Source: Gentiana macrophylla (lineage: Eukaryota > Streptophyta > Magnoliopsida > Gentianales > Gentianaceae). From it: a stretch of 64,000 nucleotides of DNA. Numbering within the stretch: position 1 is the stretch's first letter; each line of letters begins with the position of its first letter. A model generated the notes under the pieces. The model searched no databases. It saw nothing but the letters and a program-made list of their open reading frames with translations, and was not told the DNA's origin. Shown here in pieces: positions 1-13,698 of the stretch. The position numbers and the translations under genes were made by a program. The stretch spans positions 79,469,599 to 79,533,598 of the forward strand of contig CM047806.1 in assembly GCA_026214975.1 (NCBI GenBank), given 5' to 3'.

Positions 1-77
1 CAGTTTAGGACAATTTCAAATATTCCGTCAAGTTTGACGTTAACTTAGACGGAAATTTCGAAATTGTCTTAAAACTG

Positions 78-116
78 AAAAAAAAAAAAAAAAAAAAACA
101 CACTCACACACACAAA
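78..116. repeat. poly-A and CA microsatellite
   Basis: A run of 21 A residues (78-98) is followed directly by a CA-rich tract with one CT interruption. It is a simple sequence repeat and could be the tail of an old retroposed copy, though no body of such an element is recognised upstream. Confidence 0.85.
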
Positions 117-519
117 CATGAGGTCCTAAAATTGTCATTTTAAAAGATAAGGGTCAATTTTGACACAATGATAAAACATGAGATCCTAAAACTGTTAAAA
201 GCCCCCTTAAAAATCTACCATAAATGTCTGTTTACAACCCTTTCATCCCCCAAACAAATCTAGTAAAATAAGGATTCTGGGAATGAATAAGGATTAATGA
301 CATATATTTTGAAAGAAATATACGTTTTTATAAAGCAAACAAAACATACTTACGTCAAGCAAATTGTTTCAGAAAGAGTCAGCGCTGAATGAAAGCCTTC
401 CATTTAACTGAAACCTTGCTATGGTTTTTAATTCCAACCCGACGATCGTTGAAAACCCAGGGTATGCTTGACCGGTTGAATATGGTGCATTTAGATGATG
501 AAATCTAAAAGACAGAAGA

Positions 520-1031
520 GAACAAAAACAAAATGAAGATAACAGTAGAAAAGATAAACTAAATGAATATACATTTTTATTGAGAAGTATCACCTCTTTT
601 CGAGAATTGCTACAAAATCTCCGTTGAGAGCTCTCAAGCTAACAACCTACTAAGCCAAATCATCATTAAAGAAAAATGAGGTTAGAAGAAAAATAACCCG
701 TGAATGTCTTTTTACGATTTGTCCTCCTACCGTTTTATGGTGTGGCAAGAAGAAAAAAAACATGCTTGACTTTTAAAAAATAATAAGAAAAGAACAAACG
801 GTTGCCAAAAAACAAAAAACAAACTAAATGAAGATACAGTTTTATTAGAATTACCACATCTTCTCAAGAATTGCTACCAAATCTCCGTTGAGAACCCTCA
901 ATCTAACAACCTACTGCACAAATATGCCAAATCATCATTGAAGAAAAAAGTGGTTTGAATAAAAATAACCCGTGAATGTCAAAATGAGGTTAGAAGAAAA
1001 ATAACCCGTGAATGTCTTTTTACGATTTGTG
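520..1031. repeat. degenerate direct duplication, about 250 bp apart
   Basis: The segment at about 520-721 recurs at about 807-979, with the shared words AATTGCTAC, AATCTCCGTTGAGA and CTAACAACCTACT. A third partial copy of the end (GAGGTTAGAAGAAAAATAAC) lies at 981-1031. The copies differ by small indels, so this is an old local duplication. No coding potential is seen. Confidence 0.7.
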
Positions 1032-2269
1032 ATTTTGGATAGAAGAAAATAACTCGGGTTGCAAGACATGTCAAGTCAATTCCTGCTGTGAGATTTATAT
1101 CATTGTGTAAATATTTTAGAAGATTGCACATAAATGCTATTAATATGAAATCTTTGACCTTTTTTTTAAGATGCATTTTTTAAATGGTTTTTTTAATATA
1201 TTAAATTGATTTGAATATAAATGCTATTAATGCGCTATTAATGTGAAATCTTTGACTTGTTTTTTAAGAGTCGGTTTTTAAGTGGGTTTTTTTTAAATTG
1301 TTTTGAATGTAAATGCTATTAATGTGCTTATTAACGTGAAATCTTTTTTAAGAGGTGCTTTTTTTAAATTTAAGAGTTGGTTTTTTAAATATTTTAATTT
1401 TTCTAGTAAATACCGACTCCGTAGGGTTTTTGAAGATGAGATTATAAATTTATTTAGAATGTGATAGGTCTCACCAATACCATAAAATGCAAGCGGATGA
1501 AAGGGTAGGAGATTTGGTGATTGTTTTATATATTTATTTTAATATTTATGGAGGGCACACATAAGATTGTGGAGATCCTTAAGATTGTTTGTAGAAGAAA
1601 GATTTTTTATTTTTTTAAGACCGATGAGTGTGAATTTTAAAAAGGGAATGGTTGTGTAATTAAAGTTTTATTGAATGAAAGGTAGTAATTATGTGCTGAA
1701 AATTAGGGTAGTTATTGGCAAGAGATTGAAATTACGTAGACTTCTCTTTTTGATTCACTATTAAATTGATTTGGGTATATATGCTATTAATGTGCTATTA
1801 TTGTGAAATCTTCCCTTTTTTGGTTATATACGTTATTAATGTGCTATTATTGTTTAATCCTTTGCGTTTTTCAGCATTTTCTTTTTATAAAAATAAGGTT
1901 TTACGGGTATAAGTAGTGTTAATAGTGGGTTTTGGTCGAATTTTATGGGTAATTGCGTTAAATTCCTCCCTCTATCTATTATATATAGATATATATACTA
2001 CACATGTGCACTTGTATATCACATATATACATGTCACACGCATATATACAAAAATACATATAATGATATCTAATATTAATACATAATAATATAATGCTAC
2101 GTTTAATTAATTTGTAAAATCCATATGTATTATATACACATCACATGCGCCCCATATAACCTTTAATTGGCTTCCAGAATATTCTCAATTAATCAACGTA
2201 ATTAATTTCTTGTATTTAATTTATTCATAATAAATAAATACCACAATATTAATTTATCACTATAACACT

Positions 2270-3561
2270 TTATAGTCGAGATAAACATTCTTTATTTGGT
2301 TATCACTATAACCGCATTTTAATCTGGCAAGATGTTCTTATGTGTGTGACCCGATAGGCTTCCGAATATGTTGGCCGTAGGCGCAAAGTACATTTACTAA
2401 AATGCCGTTCATACCTAACGATCACGAAATAGCGTCTACCAACACATCATGACCCCCAATCTTCGAAAGAGTCAAAAGCGATGACTACTACCTTTCATGT
2501 GAAACCGTTACCGTGTAAATAGAATCCTATCACTGTTACAATATCCATACGGCCGTTTCTCAATTGTCAATACATTAACGACCGTATCTTATAATCTTGA
2601 TATCACGCTCTCTCGAAGTAACTCATTTACTCCCACTTTGCAAAGATTCAAAAGGGCGGGACATTCCTTATAAGTAGCCCCTTTCAGATATTTACTCCTA
2701 CTATTTGGATACGCGATTTCCGGACGAACAAGATGAATCCTACACATGCTTCATTGTCACACCTAATCACTACCGCATGATCGCCCCATGGCTAGGGGAA
2801 ACCTTAATTGTGTCGAAGCATGACAATCCACACCATGATGTCATGAAGACTCTGGTCTTAGGATAATTACACAACCGCCACATAGTGCGACACTTAATAA
2901 AGTAAGTGGGTCAGTCTAACGGGCGCATTCTCTGATACACGTCCACGTACAGTCCAAATGTCTCTACACTTTGATAGACGAGATCTATCTCTATCTTCAT
3001 AAGATAGAAGACATCCAATACGTGCTAGTCTAACCATACTATTAATGTCCTGTTTAATAGTACATACGGATAGAGCCATTTAAGTATCAAACTTTTTAAA
3101 GTGAGTCGAGATCTCATCAACCATAATAACAATTATGATTTCTCTTTCACAGTTTGACACTAGGGATGTTATCACATATACAATATCATAATTGGTTCGC
3201 TAAATGATAAATATATAATAACAGAAAGCCATTTATCATATGTATAAACACAAAGAAATAGTAGAAATGATCCAACCCGGTCGGATTCGGTCCAACCCGA
3301 TTGGGTTTATGACACTATTTCAACAATCTCCTACGTGGCCTAAAGTCAATCACTCTTATACACAAGACCAAACTGAGACACAAGAATCTCATGGAATACT
3401 CACAACCAACCCTAAGCGTGCACTATCCGTGGTGACTCAGACTATCTTCACATCATGCTCCAAATGATCAGGTCAAAAGGAACCGCCTCAACACACACAT
3501 GAATCTCTGACGAGACCATGGTCCTTGCCTAAGCAATGACTCCACTTACTATATTAGCTAT
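2270..3561. mobile_element. LTR-retroelement-like non-coding remnant (left part)
   Basis: This stretch has no ORF of note and is less AT-rich than its left flank. Its wording (phrases around 2385-2460, 2610-2700 and 2900-3170) resembles non-coding LTR or untranslated regions of plant copia elements, judged from memory of such sequences and not from a search. It continues after the CACTA element at 5651, since removing that element joins the two flanks at a single TAT. No terminal repeats were found in the window, so the family and boundaries are uncertain. Confidence 0.35.
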
Positions 3562-3574
3562 CACTACTACAAAA
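3562..3574 (+). repeat. left terminal inverted repeat of the CACTA element
   Basis: CACTACTACAAAA is a perfect inverted match to 5638-5650. The outermost CACTA is the family hallmark. It is preceded by TAT at 3559-3561. Confidence 0.88.
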
Positions 3575-4629
3575 TTGGACATAGGTCACACTTAAGATAT
3601 GAAAACAATCACAGTTTCAATAAAACTGAGACAACGAAAATATATATATCACACTTACAGCTTTCTATCACGCTTATTGAAAAACTGAGATAAGTTATAT
3701 TAATCAATCTCATTTTTAAAGTGTGACTTAATTGATATGATTTTTCTGTCACATTTATTGAAAAACCAAGATAAATTATATCAATTAATCTCATTATTAA
3801 ACTGTGACTGAATTGATAAGTTATTTCTGTCACGGTTTCTAAAAAAGCGAGATAAATTATATATATCAATCTCACATCTAAAACAGTGACATAATTGATA
3901 TGATATTTTTATCACAGTTATTGAAAAAACGAGATAAATTATATCAAACTATCACACTTTTAATCTGTGACTAAATTGGTATGATATTTTTGCCACGGTT
4001 ATTGAGAAAGCGAGATAAATTATATCAATTACTCTCATTTTTAAAGCGTGGATCGAATTCATGATATTTTTGTCACAATTATAGAAAATGTGAGACAAAT
4101 TATTTCCACTAATAAGAAAAGAGATATAGATCACACTTATCTAAAGATAAGGATCACACTTTTAAAAGAACCGAGACAAGTGAAATGTATATATATCACA
4201 CTTAAATTTTTTTATCACGGTTATTAGGTGTGAAAAAAAAGAATGATCACACTTTTTAGGTGTGATTGAAATAATAATATATCTCGGCTTTTAAGTGTGA
4301 TAACAACTACTAAAATAGACCACAGTTTTTAAATGTGTTGAAATTATAATCGATCTCGGTTTTTAAGTGTGATAACAACTATAATAGATCACGATTTTTA
4401 AGTGTGATAACAACTAAAATAAATCACAGTTTTTAAATGTGTTGAATTATAATAGATCTCGGTTTTTAAGTGTGATAACAACTAAAATAGATCATAGTTT
4501 TTATTATCACGGTTTTTAAGAAAACTGAGACAAGAAAATCAATCAATCACGGTTTTTAACTGTGATTAAAAAAATATGATATTTTATAATCATATCTTAG
4601 ATTAGTGTGGTTGAAAATGATAATATAGT

Positions 4630-4735
4630 GGGCATCAGCCCAGTGGTAATTAGTGTGGTTCCTTAATCCAGAGTATCTAGGTTCGAGTCCTAGTGGCAAC
4701 AAAAGATATGTGTGCGTTTATTTCGTTTTTGAGAA
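4630..4735 (+). mobile_element. tRNA-derived SINE fragment, copy 1
   Basis: An A-box-like CAGCCCAGTGG (4636-4646) is followed about 44 bp later by a perfect polymerase III B box, GGTTCGAGTCC (4680-4690). The A-rich end near 4733-4740 could be the tail. Box order and spacing match the tRNA-related heads of plant SINEs. The flanks do not fold into a full tRNA cloverleaf, so it is not called a tRNA gene. It sits inside the CACTA element. Confidence 0.6.
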
Positions 4736-5129
4736 AAAAAGAATGATCACACTTTTTAGGTGTGATTGAAATTATAATATATCTCGGTTTTTAAGAGTGA
4801 TAACAACTACTAAAATAGATCACAGTTTTTAAATGTGTTGAAATTATAATAGATCTCGGTTTTTAAGTGTGATAACAACTATAATAGATCACGGTTTTTA
4901 AGTGTGATAACAACTAAAATAGATCACAGTTTTTAAATGTGTTGAAATTATAGTAGATCTCGGTTTTTAAGTGTGATAACAACTATAATATATCACGATT
5001 TTTATTATCACGGTTTTTAGGAAAAATGAGACAAAAAATCAATCAATCACAGTTTTTGACTGTGATTAAAATAATATGGAATTTTATAATGAGATTTTAG
5101 TTTAGTGTGGTCGAAAATTAGAAGAAAGA

Positions 5130-5225
5130 AAACATCGGTCTAGTGGTAATAAGTGTGGCTCGTTAATCCGGAGTATCCGGGTTCGAGTCCCAACAAAGAC
5201 AAAAAATATGTGTGCTTATATATTG
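5130..5225 (+). mobile_element. tRNA-derived SINE fragment, copy 2
   Basis: An A-box-like CGGTCTAGTGG (5136-5146) and a perfect B box GGTTCGAGTCC (5180-5190) keep the same spacing as the copy 500 bp upstream. The middle has diverged by several substitutions. It shares its neighbouring CACTA sequence with copy 1, so duplication within the transposon explains it better than a second SINE insertion. Confidence 0.58.
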
Positions 5226-5637
5226 TTTTTGAAAAAAAAACACTTTTATTGGTGTGATTTAAATTATAATAGATCACGGTTTTTAAGTGTGATAACAACT
5301 AAAATAGATCACAGTTTTTAAATGTGTTTTAATTGTAATAGATCTCGGTTTTTAAGTGTGATAACAACTATAATAGATCACGGTTTTTAACTATGATAAC
5401 TAATATAATAGATCACAGTTTTTAAATGTGATGAAATTATAATAGATTACGGTTTTTAAGTGTGATACCAACTATAATAGATCACGGGTTTTAAGTGTGA
5501 TAATTATTATAATAGATCACCTGATTTTGTAATCGTGATTGAGTTAAAGTACTTTATGTCACACCTCAATATGCCACACTTTGGAAGCCGTGACTAATGT
5601 AAATATATCACACTTAAAAACCGTGATCTTTATGCTT

Positions 5638-5650
5638 TTTTGTAGTAGTG
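5638..5650 (-). repeat. right terminal inverted repeat of the CACTA element
   Basis: TTTTGTAGTAGTG is the reverse complement of the left terminus and is followed by TAT at 5651-5653. Pairing of the termini stops after about 13 bp. Confidence 0.88.
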
Positions 5651-6050
5651 TATATAGAAAAGTTAGAAGAACCATACAAGGTTCAGGAATGAACCTCTTA
5701 GATCCATATCTTTGCTCCACGCGCTCGTGCAATATCTGTATTTTGGCCCAGTTGTAGAATCTACAGCAATCTCTAGCTAAGAACATTTTCAGCTCACTGT
5801 ATCACTTAATAAACGTTACTACTAACCCAGATCGTAGTTCCCATTATCTTCATAAGATTCAGGGTACATTTATGTGTGTCCATGTTAATTCAATTCCAAG
5901 TTTCAATAAACTAGGAAGCTGTCCATAACACCTTTAAAGATATTTCTCGATGTTCACCAGAATCACTTTCATACTTGCTCATGACCTTTCATGGTGTATG
6001 AAAATTTAGCACAACTCTTATGAAGGATCCTATTGCAGTAGTAGAGGGAA
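5651..6050. mobile_element. LTR-like non-coding remnant (right part) up to the satellite edge
   Basis: This continues the remnant interrupted by the CACTA insertion. No gene is seen. From about 5970 the sequence (CATACTTGCTCATGACC and onward) resembles a degenerate satellite monomer and grades into the array at 6051. Confidence 0.35.
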
Positions 6051-9000
6051 AATACAACATACTTGCACATTTCCGAAGAAAATCCTTGATGTTTGCACGT
6101 TTCCATGCAAAAATACACGATACTTGCACATTTCCACGCAAAATACACTATACTTGCACATTTACATAGAAAATCCACCATACTTGCACCTTTCCATAGA
6201 AAATCCATGATGCTAGCACGTTTCCATGCAAAATACGGGATAGTTGCACATTACAATATAAAATACATGATACTTGCACATTTCCATGCAAAATACATGT
6301 ACTTGCTCATTTCCCTAGAAAATCTTCATACTTCCACATTTCCACTCAAAATCCACGATACTTGCACATTCCATAGAAAATCAACCATACTTGCACATTC
6401 TATAGAAAATCCACCATACTTGCACATTTCCATAAAAAAATCCATGATACATGCACTTTTCCACACAAAATACACGATACTTGCACATTACCACGTAAAA
6501 TCCACGATACTTGTTCATTTCCTTTCAAAATACATAATACTTGCCCATTTCTACGCAATATCCATGATACTTCCACATTATCATGCAAATTACACGTACT
6601 TGCACATTTCCATTGAAGATCCTTGATACTTTTACATTTCCACGCCAAATCCACGATACTTGCACATTTCATATAAAATCCATGATACTCGCACATTTCC
6701 ATAGAAAATCCACAATACTTACACATTTCCATAGAAAATCCATGATGCTTGCACGCTTCAATTCAAAATACACGATGCTTGGACATTACCACATAAAATA
6801 CGCAATACTTGCATATTCCCACATAAAATCCACGATACTTGCACATTTCTATGGAAAATGCACCATACTTGCACATTTCCATGCAAAATACACGATACTC
6901 TCCCATTTCTATTCAAAATCCAAAATACTTGCGCATTTACATAGAAAACCCATATTGCTTGCACGCTTCAATGCAAAATACATGATACTTGCACATTACC
7001 ACATAAAATACACGATACTTGCACATTTCCATGCAAAATACACAATACATGCACATTTCCATGAAAAATACACTACACTTGCACATTACCACATAAAATC
7101 CATGATACTAGCACATTACAATGTAAAATACACCATACTTGCAAATTTTCATAAAAAATCTACCGTACTTTTACATTTCCACGCAATATACATGATACTT
7201 GCACAGTTCCACGTAAAATCCATGAAACTTGCTAATTTTCAAGCAAAATACACGTACTTACACATTTCCATGGAAGATCCTTGATACTTGCACATTTCCA
7301 TGCAAAATCCACGATACATGCATGTTCCACATAAAATGCATTATACATGCACATTTTCATAGAAAATCCAACATACTTGCACATTTCCCAATAAAATCCA
7401 TGATGTTTGCAGGTTTCCATGCAAAAATACACGATACTTGCACATTTCCATGCAAAATACACTATACTTGCACATTTACATAGAAAATCCACAATACTTG
7501 CATATTTCCATTGAAAATCCATGATGCTTGCACGTTTCCATGCAAAATACACGATAGTTGCACATTACAATATAAAATACATGAAACTTGCACATTTCCA
7601 GGCCAAATACACGTACTTGCTCATTTCCATAGAAAATCTTTATACTTGCACTTTTGCATGCCAAATCCACGATACTTGCACATTCAATAGAAAATCCCAC
7701 CATATTTGCACATTCTATAGAAAATCCACCATACATGCACATTTCCATAGAAAATCCATGATACTTGCACTTTTCCATGCAAAATACACGATACTTTCAC
7801 ATTACCACATAAAATCCACAATACTTGCACATTTCAATTCAAAATACACGATACTTGCACATTTCCACGTGAATCCACGATACTTGCACATCTCCATTCA
7901 AGATCCTTGATACATGCACATTTCCACGCCAAATCCATGTAACTTGCACATTCCATAGAAAATCCATGATATTTGGACATTTTCAAAGAAAACCCAACAT
8001 ACTTGCAAATTTCCATAGAGAATCCAAGATGCTTGCATGTTTCCATGCAAAAATACACGATTCTTGCATATTTCCATGCAAAATACACGATACTTGCACA
8101 TTTCCACGCAATATACACTATATCTGCACATTTCCATAGAAAATCAACCATACTTGCACATTTTTATAGAAAATCCATGATGCTGGCACGTTTCCATGCA
8201 AAATATAAGATACTTGCACATTACCACATAAAATCCGTGATACTTGCACATTTCCATGCAAATCCACGATACTTGCACATTTTCACACAAAATACACGTA
8301 CTTGCACATTTCCATTGAGATCCTTAATACTTTCACATTTCCACGCAAAATCAACGATATTTGCACATTCCACAGAAAATCCACGATACTCGCATATTTC
8401 CGTAGAAAATCCACAATACCTGAACATTTTCATAGAAAATCCTTGATGCAAGCACGCTTCAATAAAAATACACAATACTTGTACATAACCACATAAAATC
8501 CATGATACTTTCACATTTCCACGCAAAATACACGATACTTGTACATTTCCATTCAAAATACAATATACCTGCACATTTCCATAGAAAATCCACCATACTT
8601 GCATATTTCCACATGAAATCCTTGCACATTTTCACGCAAATTATACGTACTTGCACAGTTCCATAGAAGACCCTTGATACTTGACCATTTCCACACCGAA
8701 TCCACGATACTTGTGCATTCCACTGAATATCCACGGTATTTGCAATTTCCATAGCAAATCCCACATACACGATATTTGCATAGAGAATCCATGATGCTTG
8801 CATGTTTCGATGCAAAAATACACGATACTTGCACATTTCAAAGAAAAATTCACGTACTTGCACATTTCCATTGAAGATCCTTGCTACTTTCACATTTCCA
8901 CGATACTTGCACATTCCAAAGAAAATCCATGATACTCGCACATTTCCATAGAAAACCAAATACGAAATACACGATGCTTGCACATTACCACATAAAATAC

Positions 9001-12000
9001 GCAATACTTGCACATTAATAAAATCCACGATACTTGCACATGACCATGCAATATACACCATATTTGCACATTTCCATGAAAAATACACGATACTCGCACA
9101 TTTCTCTTAAAAATTCACAGTACTTGCACATTTCCATAAAAAATCCATCATACTTGCACATTTCCACGCAATATACATGATACTTGTACATTCCATTCAA
9201 AATACACTACTCTTTCACATTTTCACATAAAATACACGATACTTGCACATTTCCACGCAAATTACACAATACTTGCACATTACCACATAAAATCCACGAT
9301 ACTTGCACATTTCCATCCAAAATACATCATACTTGCACATTTTCATAGAAAACCTACTGTACTTGCATTTTTCCATGCAAAATACAAGATACTTGCACTC
9401 TTCCACATAAAATCCATGCATGATACTATCAAATTTTCATGCAAAATACACGTACTTGCACATTTCCACACCAAATCCACGATACTTGCAAATTTCAATA
9501 GAAAATCAAACATACTTGCACATTTCCATAGAAAATCTATGATGTTTGGACGTTTCCATGCAAAAGTACACGATACTTGCACTTTTCCACGCAAAATACA
9601 CTATACTTTCACATGTACATAGAAAATCCACCATACTTGTACATTTCCATAGAAAATCCATGATGCTTGCACGTTTCCATGCAAAATACGTGATAGTTCC
9701 ACATTACAATATAAAATACATGATACTTGCACATTTCCACTCAAAATACACATAATTGCTCAATTCTATAGAAAATCTTGATACTTGCACTTTTGCACAC
9801 CAAATCCATGATACTTGCACATTCCATAAATCTACCATACTTTCACATTCTTTACAAAATCCACCATACTTGCACATTTCCAAAGAAAATCCATGATATT
9901 GCACTTTTCCATGCAAAATACACGATACTTGCACATTACCACATAAAATCCATGATACTTGCACATTTCCATTCAAAATACACGATACTTGCACATTTCC
10001 ACATGAATCCACTATACTTGCACATTTTAATGGAAATTACACGTACTTGCACATGTCCATTGAAGATCCTTGATACTTGCACATTTCCACGACCTAATCT
10101 ATGAAACTTGCACATTCCATGGAAATCCATGATATTTGGACATTTCCATAGACAACCCAACATACTTGCACATTTCCATAGAGAATCCAGGATGCTTGCA
10201 TGTTTCCATGCAAAAATACACGATTCTTGCAAATTTCCCCACAAAATACACGATACTTGCACATTCCATAGAAAATACACTATACTTGCACATTTCCATA
10301 GAAAATCAACCATACTTGCACATTTACATAGAAAATCCATGATGCTGGCATGTTTCCATGCAAAATATGCGATACTTGCACATTACCATATAAAATCCAT
10401 GATACTTGCACATTTCCATGCAAAATCCACCATACATGCACATTTTCACGCAAAATACACGTACTTGCACATTTCCATTAAAGATTCTTGATACTATCAC
10501 ATTTCCAAACCAAATCCACGATAACATTCCATAGAAAATCCTTGATACGCGTACATTTCTATAGAAAATCCACAATACTTGCACATTTCCATATAAAACC
10601 CTTGATGCTTGCACGCTTCAGTGCAAATACATGATACATGCACATTACCACAAAAAATCCCTGATACTTGCACATTTCCATGCAAAATACATGATACTTG
10701 TACATTTCCATTCAAAATACACTATTCTTGCACATTTCCACACAAAATACACGATACTGGCACATTTCCACGCAAAATACACTATACTTGCAAATTACCA
10801 CATAAAATCCATGGGACTTGCACATTTCCATGCAAAATACATCATATTTGCACATTTTCACAGAAAACCTACCGTACGTGCATATTTCCATGCAAAATAC
10901 AAGATACTTGCACAGTTCCACGTAAAATCCATGATACTAGCTAATTTTCATGAAAATACACGTACTTGCACATTTTCACACCGAATCCACGATACTTGCA
11001 CATTCCACTAGAAAATCCATGATACTTGCACATTTCAATAGAAAATCCAACATACATGCACATTTCCATAAGAAATCCAGGATGTTTGTACGTTTCCATG
11101 CAAAAATAAACGATACTTGCACATTTCCATGCAAAATACACTATGCTTGCACATTTAAATAGAAAATCCATCATACTTGCACATTTCCATAGAAAATCCA
11201 TGATGCTTGCACGTTTCCACGCAAAATACGCGATAGTTGCACATTAAAATATAAAATAAATGATACTTGCACATTTCCAAGAAAAATACACATACTTGCT
11301 CATTTCTATAGAAAATATTGATACTTGCACATTTCCAAGTCAAATCAATGATACTTGCACATTCCATTGAAAATCCACCATACTTGCATATTCTATAGAA
11401 ATCCACCATACTTTCACATTCGCATAGAAAAACCATTATACATGCACTTTTCCTCGTAAAGTACACGATACTTGCACATTACCACATAAATCCCAGATAC
11501 TTGCACATTTCCATGCAATATACATGATAGTTGTACATTTCCATTCAAAATACACTATTCTTGCACATTTCCACACAAAATACACGATACTTGCACATTG
11601 CCACGCAAAATACACTATACTTGCACATTACCACATAAAATCCATGATACTTGCATATTTCCATGCATAATACATCATACTTGCATATTTTCATAGAAAA
11701 CCTACCGTACGTGCATATTTCCACGCAAAATACAAGATACATGCACAGTTCCACGTAAAATCCATGATACTAGCTAATTTACATGTAAAATACACGTACT
11801 TGCACATTTCCATGCTGAATCCACGATACTTGCACATTCCACAGAAAATCCATGATACTTGCACATTTCAATAGAAAATCCAACATACTTGCACATTTCC
11901 ATAGGAAATCCATGATGTTTGTACGTTTCCATGAGAAAATAAACGATACTTGCACATTTCCACGCAAAATAGACTATACTTGCACATTTACATAGAAAAT

Positions 12001-13698
12001 CCACCATACTTGCACATTTCCATAGAAAATCCATGATGCTTGCATGTTTCCATGTAAAATACGTGATAGTTGCACATTACGATACATGCACTTTTCCTCG
12101 CAAAGTACACGATACTTGCACATTACCACATAAAATCCACGATACTTGCATATTTCCATTCAAAATACACGATACTTGCACATTTCCACGCGAGTCCATG
12201 AAACTTGCATATTTTCATACAAATTACATGTACTTGCACATTTACTTAGAAGATCCTTGATACTGGCACATTTCCACACCGAATCCACAAAACTTGCACA
12301 TTCCATAGAAAATCCATGATATTTTCATATTTCCATAGAAAATCAAACATATTTGCACATTTGCATAGAGAATCCTTGATGCTTGCACGTTTCCATTCAA
12401 AAATACACGATTCTTGCACATTTCCACGCAAAGTACATGACACTTGCACATTTTGATGCAAAATACACTATACATACACATTTCCATAGAAAACCAACCA
12501 TACTTGCACATTTTTATAGAAAATCATTGATGCTGGCACGTTTTCATACAAAATATGCGATACTTGCACATTACCACATAAAATTCACGATACCTGCACA
12601 CTTCCATGCAAAATCCACGACACTTGGACATTTTTATGCAAAATACACGTACTTGCACATTTCCATTGAAAATCTATGATACTTTCACATTTCCAAGCCA
12701 AATCCACTCTACTGGCACAATCCACAGAAAATCCATGATACGCACACATTTCCATAAAAAATCCACAATACTTGCACATTTCCATAGAAAACCCATGATG
12801 CTTGCATGCTTCAATGCAAATACAAAATACATGCACATTACCACATAAAATCCATGATACTTGCACATTTCCATGCAAAATACATGATACTTTTACATTT
12901 CCATTCAAAATATACTATACTTGCACTTTTCTTTTGAAAATCCACCATACTTGCTCATTTCCATAAATAATCCATGATAATTTAAACACAAAATACACGA
13001 TACTTGCAAATTATAACATAAATTCCATGATTATTTCACATTTCCATGCAATATACACATTCATGATCATTTCCATTGAAAATCCTTGATATATGCAAAT
13101 CCCATAGAAGATCCTTGATACTTGCAAATTTCCATGCCAAATCCACGATACTTGCACATTTCCATAGATAATCCACCATACATGCATATTTTCATTGAAA
13201 ATCCATGATGCTTGCACATTAACAAGTAAAATCCATGATACTTGCACACCATGCAAAATACACCATACTAGCTTATTTCCCTAGAAAATCTATCGTACTA
13301 ACAAATTTCCATGCAAAATGCATGATACTCAGACAGTTCCAAGCAAAATCAATAATACTTCCAAATTTTCATGCAAAATAAACGTACTTACACATTTCCA
13401 TAGACGATCCTTGATACTTCCAGATTTCCATGCCAAATCCATGATACTTGAACATTCCATAGAAAATCCATGATATTTAGACATTTCCATAGAAAATCCA
13501 ATATACATGCACATTCGCATAGAGAATCCATGATGCTTGCACATTTCCATGTAAAAATACATGATACTTGCACATTTGAACGCAAAATACACGTACTTGC
13601 ACATTTCCGTTGAAGATCCTTGATACTTTCACATTTCCACACCAAAACCACGATACTTGCACATTCCACAAAATATCCACGATAGTCACATTTCTATA
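6051..13698 (+). repeat. 30-bp satellite array, block 1
   Basis: This is a head-to-tail array of a 30-bp monomer whose core is CTTGCACATTTCCATGCA, followed by an A4 tract and an ACACGAT-like tail. Variants differ mainly in the middle (CATGCAAAA, CATAGAAAA, CACATAAAA, AATATAAAA) and tail (ACACGAT, CCATGAT, CCACCAT, ACACTAT). Monomers of 29 or 31 bp occur. Because 30 is a multiple of three, long spurious reading frames with a 10-residue period appear on both strands. They start and stop at random monomer variants, so they are not annotated as genes. The block ends exactly where element C begins. Confidence 0.97.
10635..12120 (+). repeat. 832-bp higher-order duplication inside satellite block 1
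   Basis: The rare variant run beginning with ACTATTCTTGCAC at 10721 recurs at 11553, an offset of 832 bp, followed by the same order of diagnostic monomers (CTACCGTACGTGC, then ACAGTTCCACG, then ACTAGCTAATTT). The second copy has lost several monomers near 12080, where CATTACGATACATGC joins two parts that are separate in copy 1. Confidence 0.8.

Larger units (their letters stand above)
1..2269. other. AT-rich non-coding flank
   Basis: No gene is supported here. The only open frames are short, AT-driven and without recognisable domains. The stretch holds a poly-A/CA microsatellite, a degenerate direct duplication, and several loose copies of a motif containing AAATGCTATTAATG followed by a T-rich run, near 1130, 1215, 1310, 1775 and 1825. 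An alternating TA/CA tract lies at about 1980-2060. It looks like decayed intergenic DNA. Confidence 0.7.
4230..5540. repeat. tandem internal duplication of the CACTA element, period about 500 bp
   Basis: The phrase GATCACACTTTTTAGGTGTG occurs at about 4244 and 4745, and a partial third unit begins near 5238. Each unit holds alternating ATCACGGTTTTTAA and GTGTGATAACAACTA words of about 36-43 bp. The first two units each end with a tRNA-like SINE head, so the SINE was present before the unit was duplicated. Confidence 0.75.
3562..5650. mobile_element. non-autonomous CACTA-type DNA transposon
   Basis: The element starts with CACTACTACAAAA and ends with the exact inverted copy TTTTGTAGTAGTG. 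It is flanked on both sides by TAT (3559-3561 and 5651-5653), the 3-bp target duplication expected for CACTA (En/Spm) transposons. The 2.09-kb interior encodes no transposase. It is filled with short AT-rich motifs that pair ATCAC with GTGTGAT around a T-rich centre, so many small hairpins are possible. That fits the subterminal repeat regions of CACTA elements, where the transposase binds. It must depend on a transposase supplied elsewhere. The interior carries a tandem duplication of about 500 bp and two tRNA-like SINE heads. It interrupts an older LTR-like remnant. Confidence 0.85.

Noticed and set aside
369..3875. Short frames in the left flank, including a repetitive 88-codon one at 3609-3875
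   Set aside because: They are AT-driven and without domains. The one at 3609-3875 lies in CACTA subterminal repeats and is periodic for that reason.
4635..4700. Functional tRNA gene
   Set aside because: A and B boxes are present but no acceptor stem or anticodon arm can be drawn. A second diverged copy lies 500 bp away inside the same transposon, so a SINE head fits better.
6583..7284. A 233-codon decapeptide-repeat frame (and similar ones, for example 18183-18884) as a repeat protein gene
   Set aside because: All frames of the 30-bp monomer are open, so long frames arise automatically on both strands. Starts and stops fall on random monomer variants, and no promoter or signal sequence is seen.
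6051..13698. CRISPR array, because of short regular repeats
   Set aside because: There is no alternation of constant repeat and unique spacer. Neighbouring units are all variants of one monomer, and the context is a plant genome.
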